Assembly: GCA_002071445.1 (NCBI GenBank)
Contig: MWFE01000020.1
Span: 53,222-117,221, forward strand
Length of the DNA: 64,000 nt
Direction of reading: 5' to 3'
Source of the DNA: Bacteroidetes bacterium ADurb.Bin008
Lineage (GTDB): Bacteria; Bacteroidota; Bacteroidia; Bacteroidales; Tenuifilaceae
Shown: piece after piece, positions 28,677 through 39,304 of the stretch
Layout: every line of letters starts with the position of its first letter
Numbering within the stretch: position 1 is the stretch's first letter
Notes under the pieces: model-generated
What the model was told of the DNA's origin: nothing
Databases searched by the model: none
The model's input: the letters and a program-made list of their open reading frames with translations, nothing else
Translations under genes and position numbers: made by a program

Positions 28677-29321
28677 ATGAACTTAGAGTCAATAAATGAC
28701 GGGATTCTCAAGAATGAGAACGAAGGCTACGAACGGGTTGAGCGTTGGAATGCCGAAACTACCCTGAAGTTGGCTGAGCATTACAAGGAAATCCTTAAAC
28801 TGCTTGGCGAGGATACTCAGCGCGAGGGCCTTCAGACAACTCCCATTAGGGTAGCTAAAGCCATTCAGTACCTGACACATGGGTACAACTTAGACCCTTA
28901 CGAGATTATTAAGTCGGCCAAGTTTAAGGAGAATTACCGTCACATGGTGATTGTGAAGGATATCGAGTTATACTCCATGTGCGAGCACCACATGATCCCC
29001 TTCTATGGCAAGGCATACGTGGCCTATATCCCCAACGAGTACATCACCGGCCTGAGCAAGATTGCGCGGGTTGTGGAGGCATATGCCCGAAGGCTGCAGG
29101 TTCAGGAAAGGCTCACCGTTCAAATTCGTGATTGCATCCAGGAGACCTTAAACCCTTACGGGGTAGCTGTGGTTATTGAGGCGGCTCACATGTGCATGCA
29201 GATGCGGGGGGTGCAGAAACAGAACTCGGTAACCACCACCTCTGCCTTTACCGGCATCTTCCTTTCCGAGATAAAAACGAGGGAGGAGTTCATCCACCTT
29301 ATTGGGGTTAACCTAAGATAA
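28677..29321 (+). CDS. folE: GTP cyclohydrolase I
   Basis: A 214-residue enzyme converting GTP to dihydroneopterin triphosphate. The zinc and catalytic region [20 protein letters not shown] and the C-terminal [18 protein letters not shown] are intact. The variable N-terminal ~35 residues are acidic and helical. Folate or queuosine-type products are possible; folK in the same window supports folate synthesis. Confidence 0.96.
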   Translation: MNLESINDGILKNENEGYERVERWNAETTLKLAEHYKEILKLLGEDTQREGLQTTPIRVAKAIQYLTHGYNLDPYEIIKSAKFKENYRHMVIVKDIELYSMCEHHMIPFYGKAYVAYIPNEYITGLSKIARVVEAYARRLQVQERLTVQIRDCIQETLNPYGVAVVIEAAHMCMQMRGVQKQNSVTTTSAFTGIFLSEIKTREEFIHLIGVNLR

Positions 29322-29602
29322 AACACCGTATTCACCCACCACGGGTGGCTTTATCCTTCCTATCCTATCCATGTGGCTTAGCCACAATTGAAAGTTTTCA
29401 AATTCCTCTCTCCCTACAATAAAGATGTCGGGATGATATTATGATTGATAATGTCGTCCTCCCGATTCCCGATTCCCGATCCCGAATTGTCGGGAATCGG
29501 GATCGGGATCGGGACAGGGCTTTGATTTGCTAGTTCCGGTTTTCTCGATGCCTTTCTGATGGGTAATCTGATTAGTTTGAGGGCCTAAATAGTAGAATAT
29601 TT
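29322..29602. other. Non-coding region after folE with several hairpins
   Basis: No credible gene. It holds a small CACCC/GGGTG hairpin just after folE, a TGTGGC/GCCACA hairpin at 29372-29386, and the long TCGGGA-unit hairpin at 29461-29515. The base composition changes sharply from AT-rich to the GC-rich hairpin. Confidence 0.6.
29461..29515. repeat. Long imperfect hairpin of CCCGATT/TCGGGAT units
   Basis: The left arm repeats CCCGATT/CCCGATC and the right arm repeats TCGGGA(A/T), so the two arms pair for about 22 bp with two single-base bulges around an ATTG loop. It is both a short tandem repeat and an inverted repeat. It could be a transcript-end hairpin or an interspersed palindromic element. 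Confidence 0.7.
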
Positions 29603-29749
29603 ATGTTTAAGAATCTAACCGAACTCCTTTTCCCGATACACACCAAACCCATGGAGGAGCAGCACCAAACACTCCATCAAAACTTGCCGGTTAGGCATGA
29701 CGATTCTCCTCGTATTGAAGATGTGGTTGTTATAGGGGTACGCATTTAA
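29603..29749 (+). pseudogene. Possible 3' relic of a SpoIIE/RsbU-type PP2C phosphatase
   Basis: A 48-codon frame whose product contains MEEQHQTL and ends in RIEDVVVIGVRI. This resembles the last strand of SpoIIE-family serine phosphatases (a D-D/E-x-x-V-I-G-V/F-R pattern at the very C terminus). Nothing upstream encodes the rest of the domain, so it looks like a deletion remnant. The match is from memory of the family pattern only. Confidence 0.42.
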
Positions 29750-29770
29750 ACTTCTTGGGGTGCTGTCTTC

Positions 29771-30589
29771 TCAGTAATCTTTGTTAAACATAAAACGCAT
29801 ATCCCGTACATTGCGCATATCCCATTGGCTTATATCGCCATTGAATGATATAGCATTTTTGAACATTCCCATCATTGTTTTCATCTTACTAACATCCCAT
29901 TGGCTTAAATCACCATTGAATGATGTAGCATTTTCGAACATATAGATCATAGTCTCCACATTGCTCACATCCCATCTACTAATGTCGCCATTGAAAGAGA
30001 TTGCTCCGGAAAACATTTCATCCATAATTTTTACCCTATTCACATTCCAATTGCTAATATCTCCATTGAAAGAGGTGGCGTAATAGAACATAGCATTCAT
30101 ATTCTCAACACTACTTACATCCCAGCCGCTTATATCGCCATTAAAAGAGGTTGCTATACAGAATAAACACTCCATATCGATTACGTTATTGGGAATTCGA
30201 CTAGGTACGGAGGTCAAGTTCACAGCTTTGTAAAAAGCACCATTTAGGCTTTGAATGCCAAGAGTTCCAAAGGATGAAACGCCCACTAGTTTGTCGACAC
30301 CAGGGCAACTCTTACCACTATTTCCGAATTGGGAAAGAGTTCCTTTAATAGTAACAGTGTACTCACCTTCTGAAGTGTAGGTGTGTTCGTGGTAGCCCTC
30401 GGTGTTTATGGCTTGGGTACTGCCATCGCCCCAGTCCACAATTACGTCTACATTGCCATATAAGGGAAGAGCTATGGTGGTTCCTTGAGATAGATTGGTG
30501 TTGTAATGGAGTACCATGGCGTCGCCCTGCGCTATGGTATAACCTGAAAATAGGAGCAGGGAAATGATGAGTGTGAGTAGTTTTTTCAT
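29771..30589 (-). CDS. BspA-like (DUF285) repeat surface protein, apparently shortened
   Basis: A 272-residue secreted protein with a signal peptide (MKKLLTLIISLLLFSGYTIA) and a PKD-like segment (VDVIVDWGDGSTQ, residues 48-60). From residue 146 come five 25-residue repeats of the type ATSFNGDIS-WDVS-V--M--MF. Such repeats form a leucine-rich-like solenoid in surface proteins. The chain stops two residues after the fifth repeat, with no further repeats and no C-terminal secretion-system sorting domain, which such Bacteroidota proteins usually have. Either the 3' end was lost or this copy is not anchored. Confidence 0.78.
   Translation of the reverse strand: MKKLLTLIISLLLFSGYTIAQGDAMVLHYNTNLSQGTTIALPLYGNVDVIVDWGDGSTQAINTEGYHEHTYTSEGEYTVTIKGTLSQFGNSGKSCPGVDKLVGVSSFGTLGIQSLNGAFYKAVNLTSVPSRIPNNVIDMECLFCIATSFNGDISGWDVSSVENMNAMFYYATSFNGDISNWNVNRVKIMDEMFSGAISFNGDISRWDVSNVETMIYMFENATSFNGDLSQWDVSKMKTMMGMFKNAISFNGDISQWDMRNVRDMRFMFNKDY
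29774..30154 (-). repeat. Five tandem 75-bp coding repeats of the BspA-like gene
   Basis: The DNA encodes five successive 25-residue units sharing SFNGD(I/L)S at the same spacing. Base similarity between units is high enough for slippage or recombination. Confidence 0.8.
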
Positions 30590-30995
30590 ATGGCTTAGGT
30601 TTAATAAGTAATATTTTCAATGGGTGAATATTGCAGAATAGAATTGGCCCTTTTTATGACAAGAAAAACCTTATAGGATTGCATATAGTGTAAAACAACG
30701 GTTGTTACAAACACTTATTGGCTTCTTAAATTAGTTGTTGTTGTATGATGATTCTCAATACTATATTGATAAAAACGAAATATAATAAAAAAGGAGTAAT
30801 AATCAAAATTAATGTTTTTTTAGATGTTTCTTTTAATGGAAATCTTTGATGCTGTTTTTTTCGTCCCTTAAGTATAAGCAATTCGTTTTGTAACGTCTTT
30901 ACAAAAAGGGAACTGACTGTGTTGGTGAGTAACCTGTAATTCGCAAATAGACAAATCCCGATAACTCTATCGGGGCGCAATTCGACAGTATTATA

Positions 30996-31125
30996 AGGGC
31001 GTCAGCCCTAAAATCTTCGTAGAAAGAACAAACAAGAGGAGATTAAGGGGCGTAGCCCTGAAATCATTTGTAGGAGATAGGCATCCACAGGTAAATCAAG
31101 GTGCGTAGCATCGATTTAGACCTCC
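30996..31125. repeat. Three degenerate direct repeats with GGGCG-TAG-CCC hairpins
   Basis: Copies begin near 30996, 31046 and 31099. Each has a short hairpin (AGGGC/GCCCT or the decayed GGTGC/GCATC) followed by a AAATC-T-TGTAG-like box. Spacing is about 50 bases. The pattern resembles non-coding interspersed repeats I have seen between Bacteroidota genes, with no known function. Confidence 0.6.
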
Positions 31126-31242
31126 CACCCCAAACGTATCCTTGTGACTACCGCCACGATGGAAAGTTTTCCCAATTTCAGTTCGGCGGCGGTTGCACCG
31201 TCGTCGACATATTGTTGCAGGCTAAACCTGTAAAAAAAAATA

Positions 31243-31270
31243 TTCGGCTCAGGTTGGAACCTAAGCCGAA
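31243..31270. repeat. 13-bp inverted repeat
   Basis: TTCGGCTCAGGTT and AACCTAAGCCGAA are inverted copies with one mismatch and a two-base centre, preceded by nine A. Could be a terminator-like hairpin or an element end. Confidence 0.65.
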
Positions 31271-31284
31271 CGGGGGTGAGTAAA

Positions 31285-31327
31285 TTAAAAAAATAAGAGG
31301 CTGCCCCATTACAGGAGACAGCCTCTT
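31285..31327 (-). terminator. Rho-independent terminator after mutB
   Basis: On the minus strand AAGAGGCTG pairs with CAGCCTCTT and is followed by a T-rich run including seven consecutive T. Confidence 0.85.
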
Positions 31328-31348
31328 GATATTCAATATCCTTAGTTG

Positions 31349-33481
<2,133 letters not shown>

Positions 33482-33484
33482 ATC

Positions 33485-35362
33485 TTATATTTTCAGTAGC
33501 TGTTGATAATATTTAAGTGTATCCAGCACATTGCTCTTCAGGCTGATATAGTTCTTAATACCTTTAGTCTCAAGGTCGGGCTTGCAGGCAGGCTCTCCGG
33601 CAATCACAAGGATGGCCCGGTTGCCCAATTTTTCGTTCACCTCGGGAGCCAATGTTTCGTACTCCTCATCGGATGAGCACAGTACCACAATGTCGGCCTT
33701 GGCACCCAGGGCAACTTTTAATCCCTCATTAATGCTGTTGAAGCCGATATTGTCAATCACCTCAAATCCGGCAGTGGCAAAGAAGTTGCAGCTGAACTGG
33801 GCACGGGCACGGCGGAAGGCCAGCTTGCCAAGGGTAAGCATAAATGCTTTGGGTCGCTTACCCGAGGTATCGGTTTTGTAACGCAGCTCCTCAAAAGATT
33901 GCGAACCGCGAAATGCCACAAGAGGTTCGTAGGGCGCATCGGCGGGTTTGGCAAACCCGGGTTTCTCAACGCTTTCCCTGTAAACAACCTTGGGATCGGC
34001 TACTTCGTTGAAATTGGGGTACTGGTTAGTTCCGAGCACCGTTTCGCGTCGGGTGGCAATGTTGGATTCCCTCTTTTGGGCCACCTCTTTATTCTGAGTT
34101 TGGATATACCCTTTCTTAAATGCCTCGGTATAACCACCCATCTCCTGCACTTTCAGGAACTGCTCCCAGGCATGTTCGGCCATGGACTTAACAATGCTCT
34201 CAATGTAGTAGCTTCCTGCTGCGGGGTCAATAACCTTATCGAAATAGGCTTCCTCTTTGAGGATGAGTTGCTGGTTACGGGCAACCCTTGCAGATAGCAC
34301 TGTGGGGGGTTGGTAAGTGGCGTCGAAGGGTAGCACGGTCATGCTGTGCACTCCTCCCAGGGCTGCTGCCATGGCTTCGGTGGTAGTGCGGAGCATGTTA
34401 ACGTAGGGGTCGTAGATGGTTTTGTTCCAGGTGCTGCTCACCGCGTGGATGCACATTTTGGCGCAATCCAAATCTTTGGGTTCGTAGGCCTCCACAATTT
34501 TAGCCCATAGCATGCGTGCAGCCCTGAACTTGGCTATCTCCAGGAAGTAGCTCGATCCAACGGCGAAGGTAAATTTCAGCTTGGAGGCGGCTTCATCGGC
34601 GGGGATACCCTGTTCGGTGAGCCATGTCATGTACTCGGCTCCCATCGCTAGCGAGAATGCCAGCTCGTGTACCAACGACGATCCTGCGCTGCGGAAAATG
34701 TCGCCCCTAACGGCCATAAGCCGAAAACCGGGTAGCTGACGACCGGATTCCACGAATTTTCCGGTACGTTCTCTCACCGCTTTCTCGTTGTCGCAAAACT
34801 TGCCATTTAGGCTCAGAGCAGCGAGTGGGCTGAAATCGAAAGACCCCGTGGCCTTTTTTGTATCAACCTTACTATTTTTATATACCTCAACCAGCAGGGG
34901 AAGTATTACAGGTGAATTGTGTCCCGAAACGAAGTTGATTTCAATCTTTTCGGTGTCAATATCCGTGAGGAGCGTTTTTATGCCATCGGCCGAAAATTTA
35001 CAGTCGGAGCAGGTTATAAAGCCAACCGAATCAACCCCGTTGCCTATGGCATGGTCGGCCAATGTGTTGGCATCCTCCACGTTGCAGGCATTAAAATCCT
35101 CACGGACCAACCAGCCGTTGTCCGACAATTTGTTACCCCTCACGTAGGGAAAATCGCCGGGCAAGGTGTGGGCGTTTTTGATGTCCTCAAGGTCTTCTGC
35201 CCGGTAGTATGGCCTTACGTTGAAACCCTCATTGGTTTTCCAAATCAATTTCTTATCGTAATCGGCACCCTTTAGATCCTTAATTATCAACTCTTCCCAT
35301 TTCTCTGTGGGGATGGGCGGAAACTCTTTGAAAAGTTTTGAACCCTTGGTGTTGTCTGCCAT
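33485..35362 (-). CDS. mutA: Methylmalonyl-CoA mutase small subunit
   Basis: A 625-residue partner of MutB. It has the barrel-like N-terminal domain (GDFPYVRGNK, ARNQQLILKEEAYFDKVIDPAAGSYY in pieces), but its C-terminal domain lacks the DxHxxG cobalt-ligand motif, as is normal for the non-catalytic small chain. First gene of the mutA-mutB operon, with three bases between them. A TAAATTTG -7-like element lies at 35392-35399. Confidence 0.95.
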   Translation of the reverse strand: MADNTKGSKLFKEFPPIPTEKWEELIIKDLKGADYDKKLIWKTNEGFNVRPYYRAEDLEDIKNAHTLPGDFPYVRGNKLSDNGWLVREDFNACNVEDANTLADHAIGNGVDSVGFITCSDCKFSADGIKTLLTDIDTEKIEINFVSGHNSPVILPLLVEVYKNSKVDTKKATGSFDFSPLAALSLNGKFCDNEKAVRERTGKFVESGRQLPGFRLMAVRGDIFRSAGSSLVHELAFSLAMGAEYMTWLTEQGIPADEAASKLKFTFAVGSSYFLEIAKFRAARMLWAKIVEAYEPKDLDCAKMCIHAVSSTWNKTIYDPYVNMLRTTTEAMAAALGGVHSMTVLPFDATYQPPTVLSARVARNQQLILKEEAYFDKVIDPAAGSYYIESIVKSMAEHAWEQFLKVQEMGGYTEAFKKGYIQTQNKEVAQKRESNIATRRETVLGTNQYPNFNEVADPKVVYRESVEKPGFAKPADAPYEPLVAFRGSQSFEELRYKTDTSGKRPKAFMLTLGKLAFRRARAQFSCNFFATAGFEVIDNIGFNSINEGLKVALGAKADIVVLCSSDEEYETLAPEVNEKLGNRAILVIAGEPACKPDLETKGIKNYISLKSNVLDTLKYYQQLLKI

Positions 35363-35391
35363 AGTGCAAGTGTTTTATTTTAATGAAGGTA

Positions 35392-35399
35392 CAAATTTA
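35392..35399 (-). promoter_or_regulatory. -7 element for mutA-mutB
   Basis: TAAATTTG on the minus strand, 30 bases before the mutA ATG. No clear -33 partner. Confidence 0.45.
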
Positions 35400-35523
35400 C
35401 AAACTATATGGAATGTTCCCCGTGATTAACATCACAAAATGTTGCAATGCTGTTTTTTAGCATACTCATCATACATGTTGAATCAGGGACAATTATGATG
35501 GGTGGAATATGATAGTAGAAGTG

Positions 35524-36999
35524 CTAAAATGTTTTAAACCAAGGTTCTACAAGTTGGGTTTTGTCCTCAGGCTCATCTTTATGCCTGAATTCATTGGTGT
35601 GCTTGTTGTAGAGGTAATCCTTACTCCACTCCTTGTGATGCTTCGCAATTTGCTTAACCCCATCGATCAGGGCATCCAGTTCCCAATCGGTCATGGTGGG
35701 GTGTAGCGAAGCCCTAATCCAGCCGGGTTTCTCCGACAGATCACCGTGATTAATCAGATCGGTGATATGTTTCGATTGGTCGTAGCTAACGTCGAGCAGG
35801 AAATGGCCATATGTGCCTGCACAGGCACAGCCCCCCCGAACCTGAATGCCAAAGCGATCGTTGAGCAGTTTGACAACCAGATTGAAGTGGACATTCTCGA
35901 GGTAAAACGAGAATACCCCCAGTCGGTCCTCAACATTGTCGGCCAGGATTTTTACTCCGTCAATCTTTCTAAACTCGCTGAAGGCCTTTTTAACCAGTTG
36001 ATGCTCACGCTCACGCATCATGGCAGTTCCCATGCGGTTTTTCACCTCAATGGCCAGCGCAGTGCGGATGGCCTGAAGGAATCCCGGGGTTCCACCGTCT
36101 TCCCTCAGCTCAATGTCGTCGATGTATTTATACTCACCCCACGGATTTGTCCAATCCACGGTACCTCCTCCAGGATTGTCAGGGGTTTCGCTCTTGTAAA
36201 GAGCCTGATCAAACACCATCACACCCGAACTGCCGGGGCCGCCTAAAAACTTGTGAGGGCTGAAAAAGATGGCATCCAACTTCTTCATCTCATCATCGGC
36301 CGGGTGCATGTCTATATCAACATAGGGTGCCGATGCGGCAAAGTCGATGAACGCTACACCTCCGTATTCGTGCATCAGTTTAGCCATTTCATGGTAGGGG
36401 GTTTCAATTCCGGTTACGTTGGAGCATGCAGTGAAGGCTCCGATTTTGAAACTTCTATTCTTGTGCTTTTCAAGCTGTTGCCGTAGCTCATTCAGGTCAA
36501 TGAGCAGCTCGCTGTTGGGCTTAAGCAGCACCACGTCCACGTTGGCTTCGAACCAGCTGGTATGGTTTGAGTGATGTTCCATGTGGCTGATGAACACAAT
36601 GGGCTTCTCGTGATTCTGCATGCAATCTGCGTTCTGTATCAATCCGCAGGTTTTAAGCCCAAGTATTCGTATCATTTTGTTTATCACGGTGGTCATCCCC
36701 GAGCCGGCGGTGATAATGACATCGTTGGGCCCGGCATTGACATGCTTCTTGATGAGCTGATGCGCAAGGTGGTATGCCTTGGTCATCAGGGTACCCGTTT
36801 CGCTGGTTTCGGTATGGGTATTGCCCACAAAGGGCCCGAATACAGTAGCAATTTGCTCCTCAATAGGTTTGTACAATCGCCCGCTGGCAATCCAGTCGGC
36901 ATAGATCATTTTCTTATTCCCGTAGGGAGTTTTGAAGATCAGCTCATTGCCTATGGTGTTACTCCTGAAAGGAGCGAAATGTTTCTCAATCGGAGTCAT
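35524..36999 (-). CDS. Class V aminotransferase-fold PLP enzyme (cysteine desulfurase-like)
   Basis: A 491-residue protein. The PLP lysine lies in FFSPHKFLGGPGSSGV near residue 249, and a Cys-rich loop RGGCACAGTYGH lies near residue 395. That loop is where the persulfide-forming Cys of SufS/IscS relatives sits. It is longer than SufS (about 400) and has a distinct C-terminal half (HNDLSEKPGWIRASLHPT-type). Sulfur donation or a different PLP reaction is possible; no suf or isc genes are adjacent. Confidence 0.85.
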   Translation of the reverse strand: MTPIEKHFAPFRSNTIGNELIFKTPYGNKKMIYADWIASGRLYKPIEEQIATVFGPFVGNTHTETSETGTLMTKAYHLAHQLIKKHVNAGPNDVIITAGSGMTTVINKMIRILGLKTCGLIQNADCMQNHEKPIVFISHMEHHSNHTSWFEANVDVVLLKPNSELLIDLNELRQQLEKHKNRSFKIGAFTACSNVTGIETPYHEMAKLMHEYGGVAFIDFAASAPYVDIDMHPADDEMKKLDAIFFSPHKFLGGPGSSGVMVFDQALYKSETPDNPGGGTVDWTNPWGEYKYIDDIELREDGGTPGFLQAIRTALAIEVKNRMGTAMMREREHQLVKKAFSEFRKIDGVKILADNVEDRLGVFSFYLENVHFNLVVKLLNDRFGIQVRGGCACAGTYGHFLLDVSYDQSKHITDLINHGDLSEKPGWIRASLHPTMTDWELDALIDGVKQIAKHHKEWSKDYLYNKHTNEFRHKDEPEDKTQLVEPWFKTF

Positions 37000-37192
37000 A
37001 AAAACTAAATTTAATTATCCACAACCTTTTGTAAATAATATGTTTAGCCAATATAGTTGATGGTTATCCCATGGCAAATGTATAAAAATTTTAGATTCAT
37101 CTATTTAGAATTTCACGTATATCCATAATTAGATAAAGCATATGTTTGTATTACTATTGGAAATCCATCCGATAAATTTATTTGAGCAATTT

Positions 37193-37223
37193 TTTGTTAT
37201 TCAAATTATCTTTCCTACTTTTG
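37193..37223 (+). promoter_or_regulatory. Bacteroidota-type promoter of rplU-rpmA
   Basis: TTTG at 37193-37196 and TACTTTTG at 37216-37223 with a 19-base spacer, 41 bases before the rplU ATG. A full consensus match. Confidence 0.8.
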
Positions 37224-37264
37224 CAAGCCCAAAATGGATAGATTCATTACTAAGACTATAACAA

Positions 37265-37576
37265 ATGTACGTTATTGTAGATATTGCAGGACAGCAATTT
37301 AAAGTGCAGAAGGATCAAAAGATCTTCGTTCAGCGCCAGGAAGGCGAAGCCGGAACAGAATTGAGTTTCGACAAAGTTCTCCTTGTGGATAATGAGGGCA
37401 AGGTAACCATTGGAACCCCTACAGTAGAGAATGCTAAGGTAACAGCAAAGATTCTCGATCAGGTAAAGGGCGATAAGGTGATTGTTTTCAAGAAGAAAAG
37501 ACGCAAGGGTTACAAGGTGAAAAGGGGACATCGTCAGATGTTTACCCAGATTCAGATTGAAGAAATTGTTGCATAA
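37265..37576 (+). CDS. rplU: 50S ribosomal protein L21
   Basis: A 103-residue L21 with MYVIVDIAGQQFKVQKDQKIFV at the N terminus (start ATG at 37265) and the RRKGYKVKRGHRQMFTQIQI C-terminal signature. It binds 23S rRNA domain VI. First gene of rplU-rpmA. Confidence 0.97.
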   Translation: MYVIVDIAGQQFKVQKDQKIFVQRQEGEAGTELSFDKVLLVDNEGKVTIGTPTVENAKVTAKILDQVKGDKVIVFKKKRRKGYKVKRGHRQMFTQIQIEEIVA

Positions 37577-37596
37577 CAGCATAAAAAGATAGCAAA

Positions 37597-37857
37597 ATGG
37601 CACATAAGAAAGGAGTTGGTAGTTCACGGAACGGTCGCGAATCGGAAAGTAAACGGTTAGGCGTAAAGCTTTACGGTGGACAGGCTTGCAAAGCGGGTAA
37701 TATCATCGTGCGTCAGAGGGGAACCAAGCATAACCCCGGGAAAAATGTAGGAATGGGGAAGGATCATACTCTTTTTGCCCTTGTGGATGGAGTGGTGTCG
37801 TTCCAAAAGAAGGCTGAGAACAAATCTTACGTTTCAGTTATTCCATCAGAAAATTAG
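37597..37857 (+). CDS. rpmA: 50S ribosomal protein L27
   Basis: An 86-residue L27 starting [20 protein letters not shown], with no cleavable N-terminal extension of the Firmicutes kind. Its flexible N terminus reaches the peptidyl-transferase centre. It follows rplU after 20 bases and ends at a terminator. Confidence 0.97.
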   Translation: MAHKKGVGSSRNGRESESKRLGVKLYGGQACKAGNIIVRQRGTKHNPGKNVGMGKDHTLFALVDGVVSFQKKAENKSYVSVIPSEN

Positions 37858-37878
37858 TAGTTTTTACATCGTTATTTC

Positions 37879-37926
37879 AATCTCCTGAGGCTTACCTGAA
37901 ATTGCGTAAGTTCAGGAGATTTTTTA
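37879..37926 (+). terminator. Rho-independent terminator after rpmA
   Basis: AATCTCCTGA pairs with TCAGGAGATT across a 23-base loop that can itself fold; five T follow. Confidence 0.85.
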
Positions 37927-37948
37927 TTAACAACCATAAGCAGTAGCC

Positions 37949-39220
37949 ATGTTAACCGTTAAGTTGCTTCGCGAGAGCAGGGATGAAGTGATACAGCGCC
38001 TTGCCATAAAAAATTTTGACGCCCAACAACTTGTTGATTCCGTCCTTTCATTGGATGATCAAAGGAGGTTGATTCAGGTGAAACTCGATGGCAATTTGGC
38101 TGAACAGAACTCCCATGCAAAAGAGATAGGCATCCTTTTCAAGCAGGGCAAAACTTCAGAGGCCAATGCCCTAAAACAAAGGGTTGCCGACTTGAAGGAG
38201 GAGTCAAAGCGGCTCGATCAGCAGATGACATCCGTTGAGCAGCAGCTCAATCAAACCCTGGTGATCATTCCCAATTTGCCCCACCTGTCGGTGCAAAAAG
38301 GGACCTCGGCAGCGGATAACGAGGTCGTTCGTTCGGGAGGAGCCATACCATCACTCCCGGGCGATGCCAAGCCACACTGGGAACTGGCCAAGATTCATGG
38401 CATCATCGATTTTGAGATAGGTGTGAAGCTTACCGGTAGCGGATTTCCTGTTTATCAGGGGAAGGGTGCCAAACTTCAGAGGGCACTTATCAGCTTTTTC
38501 CTCGATGAGAACTCCACCGCCGGATATCTAGAGGTGATGCCTCCATTGATGGTAAACGAGGACTCAGCTTACGGAACATGCCAGCTGCCCGATAAGGATG
38601 GGCAGATGTACCATGTGCAAACCGATAATTTCTACCTAATTCCCACGGCAGAAGTACCGGTTACCAATATCTACCGAAATCAGATTGTGGAAGCAAAGGA
38701 TCTGCCCATAAGACTTACGGCATACACCCCCTGTTTTCGCCGCGAGGCAGGCTCCTACGGCAAGGATGTGAGGGGCTTGAACCGTCTGCATCAATTCGAT
38801 AAGGTGGAAATTGTTCAGATCCAGCACCCCGACCGTTCATACGACAGCCTCGGTGAGATGGTGAATCATGTGGAGGGGCTGCTTAAGAAATTGGAATTGC
38901 CTTATCGCATTATGCGCCTGTGTGGTGGCGATATGAGCTTTGCCTCAGCTTTGACCTACGACTTTGAAGTTTTTTCAGCAGCCCAAAAGATGTGGCTCGA
39001 GGTGAGTTCCGTATCCAATTTCGAGACGTTTCAGTCCAACAGGCTTATGCTTCGCTATCGTCAGGAGGGAGAAAAGCGCAACCAACTGGTGCATACACTC
39101 AACGGAAGCGCATTGGCCTTGCCGAGAATTGTGGCAGCACTCCTGGAAAACAATCAGGAAGGCGATACCATAAGAATTCCAAAGGTTTTGCAATCCTACT
39201 GCGGGTTTGATACCATTTAG
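37949..39220 (+). CDS. serS: Seryl-tRNA synthetase
   Basis: A 423-residue class II synthetase. The N-terminal antiparallel coiled-coil arm (residues ~30-105) grips the tRNA-Ser long arm. Catalytic motifs: motif 2 near RLTAYTPCFRREAGSYGKDV, and motif 3 in NGSALALPRIVAALLEN. It stands just after the rpmA terminator. Confidence 0.97.
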   Translation: MLTVKLLRESRDEVIQRLAIKNFDAQQLVDSVLSLDDQRRLIQVKLDGNLAEQNSHAKEIGILFKQGKTSEANALKQRVADLKEESKRLDQQMTSVEQQLNQTLVIIPNLPHLSVQKGTSAADNEVVRSGGAIPSLPGDAKPHWELAKIHGIIDFEIGVKLTGSGFPVYQGKGAKLQRALISFFLDENSTAGYLEVMPPLMVNEDSAYGTCQLPDKDGQMYHVQTDNFYLIPTAEVPVTNIYRNQIVEAKDLPIRLTAYTPCFRREAGSYGKDVRGLNRLHQFDKVEIVQIQHPDRSYDSLGEMVNHVEGLLKKLELPYRIMRLCGGDMSFASALTYDFEVFSAAQKMWLEVSSVSNFETFQSNRLMLRYRQEGEKRNQLVHTLNGSALALPRIVAALLENNQEGDTIRIPKVLQSYCGFDTI

Positions 39221-39304
39221 TTTTTGCTATTGTTGTTGAAAGACGTTGCAAGAATCAATTTACATTATTGGTAATACTGGCTAACTTTTTTAACAAATAC
39301 CCCT

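Larger units (their letters stand above)
30590..31348. other. 759-base gene-free region with repeats and mutB terminator
   Basis: AT-rich at 30600-30950, without a credible gene. From 30957 it holds a CCCGATA/TATCGGG hairpin, three ~50-base direct repeats (30996-31125) and an inverted repeat at 31243-31270. The mutB terminator lies at 31285-31327. Short open frames here are built from the repeats. Confidence 0.7.

Noticed and set aside
29461..29515. Simple rho-independent terminator of folE
   Set aside because: It lies 140 bases after folE, has no T-run, and its repeated units are atypical for a terminator.
30726..30980. 84-residue frame on the minus strand
   Set aside because: Its N-terminal part is made of the non-coding hairpin repeat and there is no ribosome site or family match; the hydrophobic end is AT-rich chance.
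30996..31125. CRISPR array
   Set aside because: Repeats are degenerate with no equal-length unique spacers and no cas genes nearby.
35363..35523. Cobalamin riboswitch for mutA-mutB
   Set aside because: No B12-box-like sequence and no room for the conserved core between the genes.
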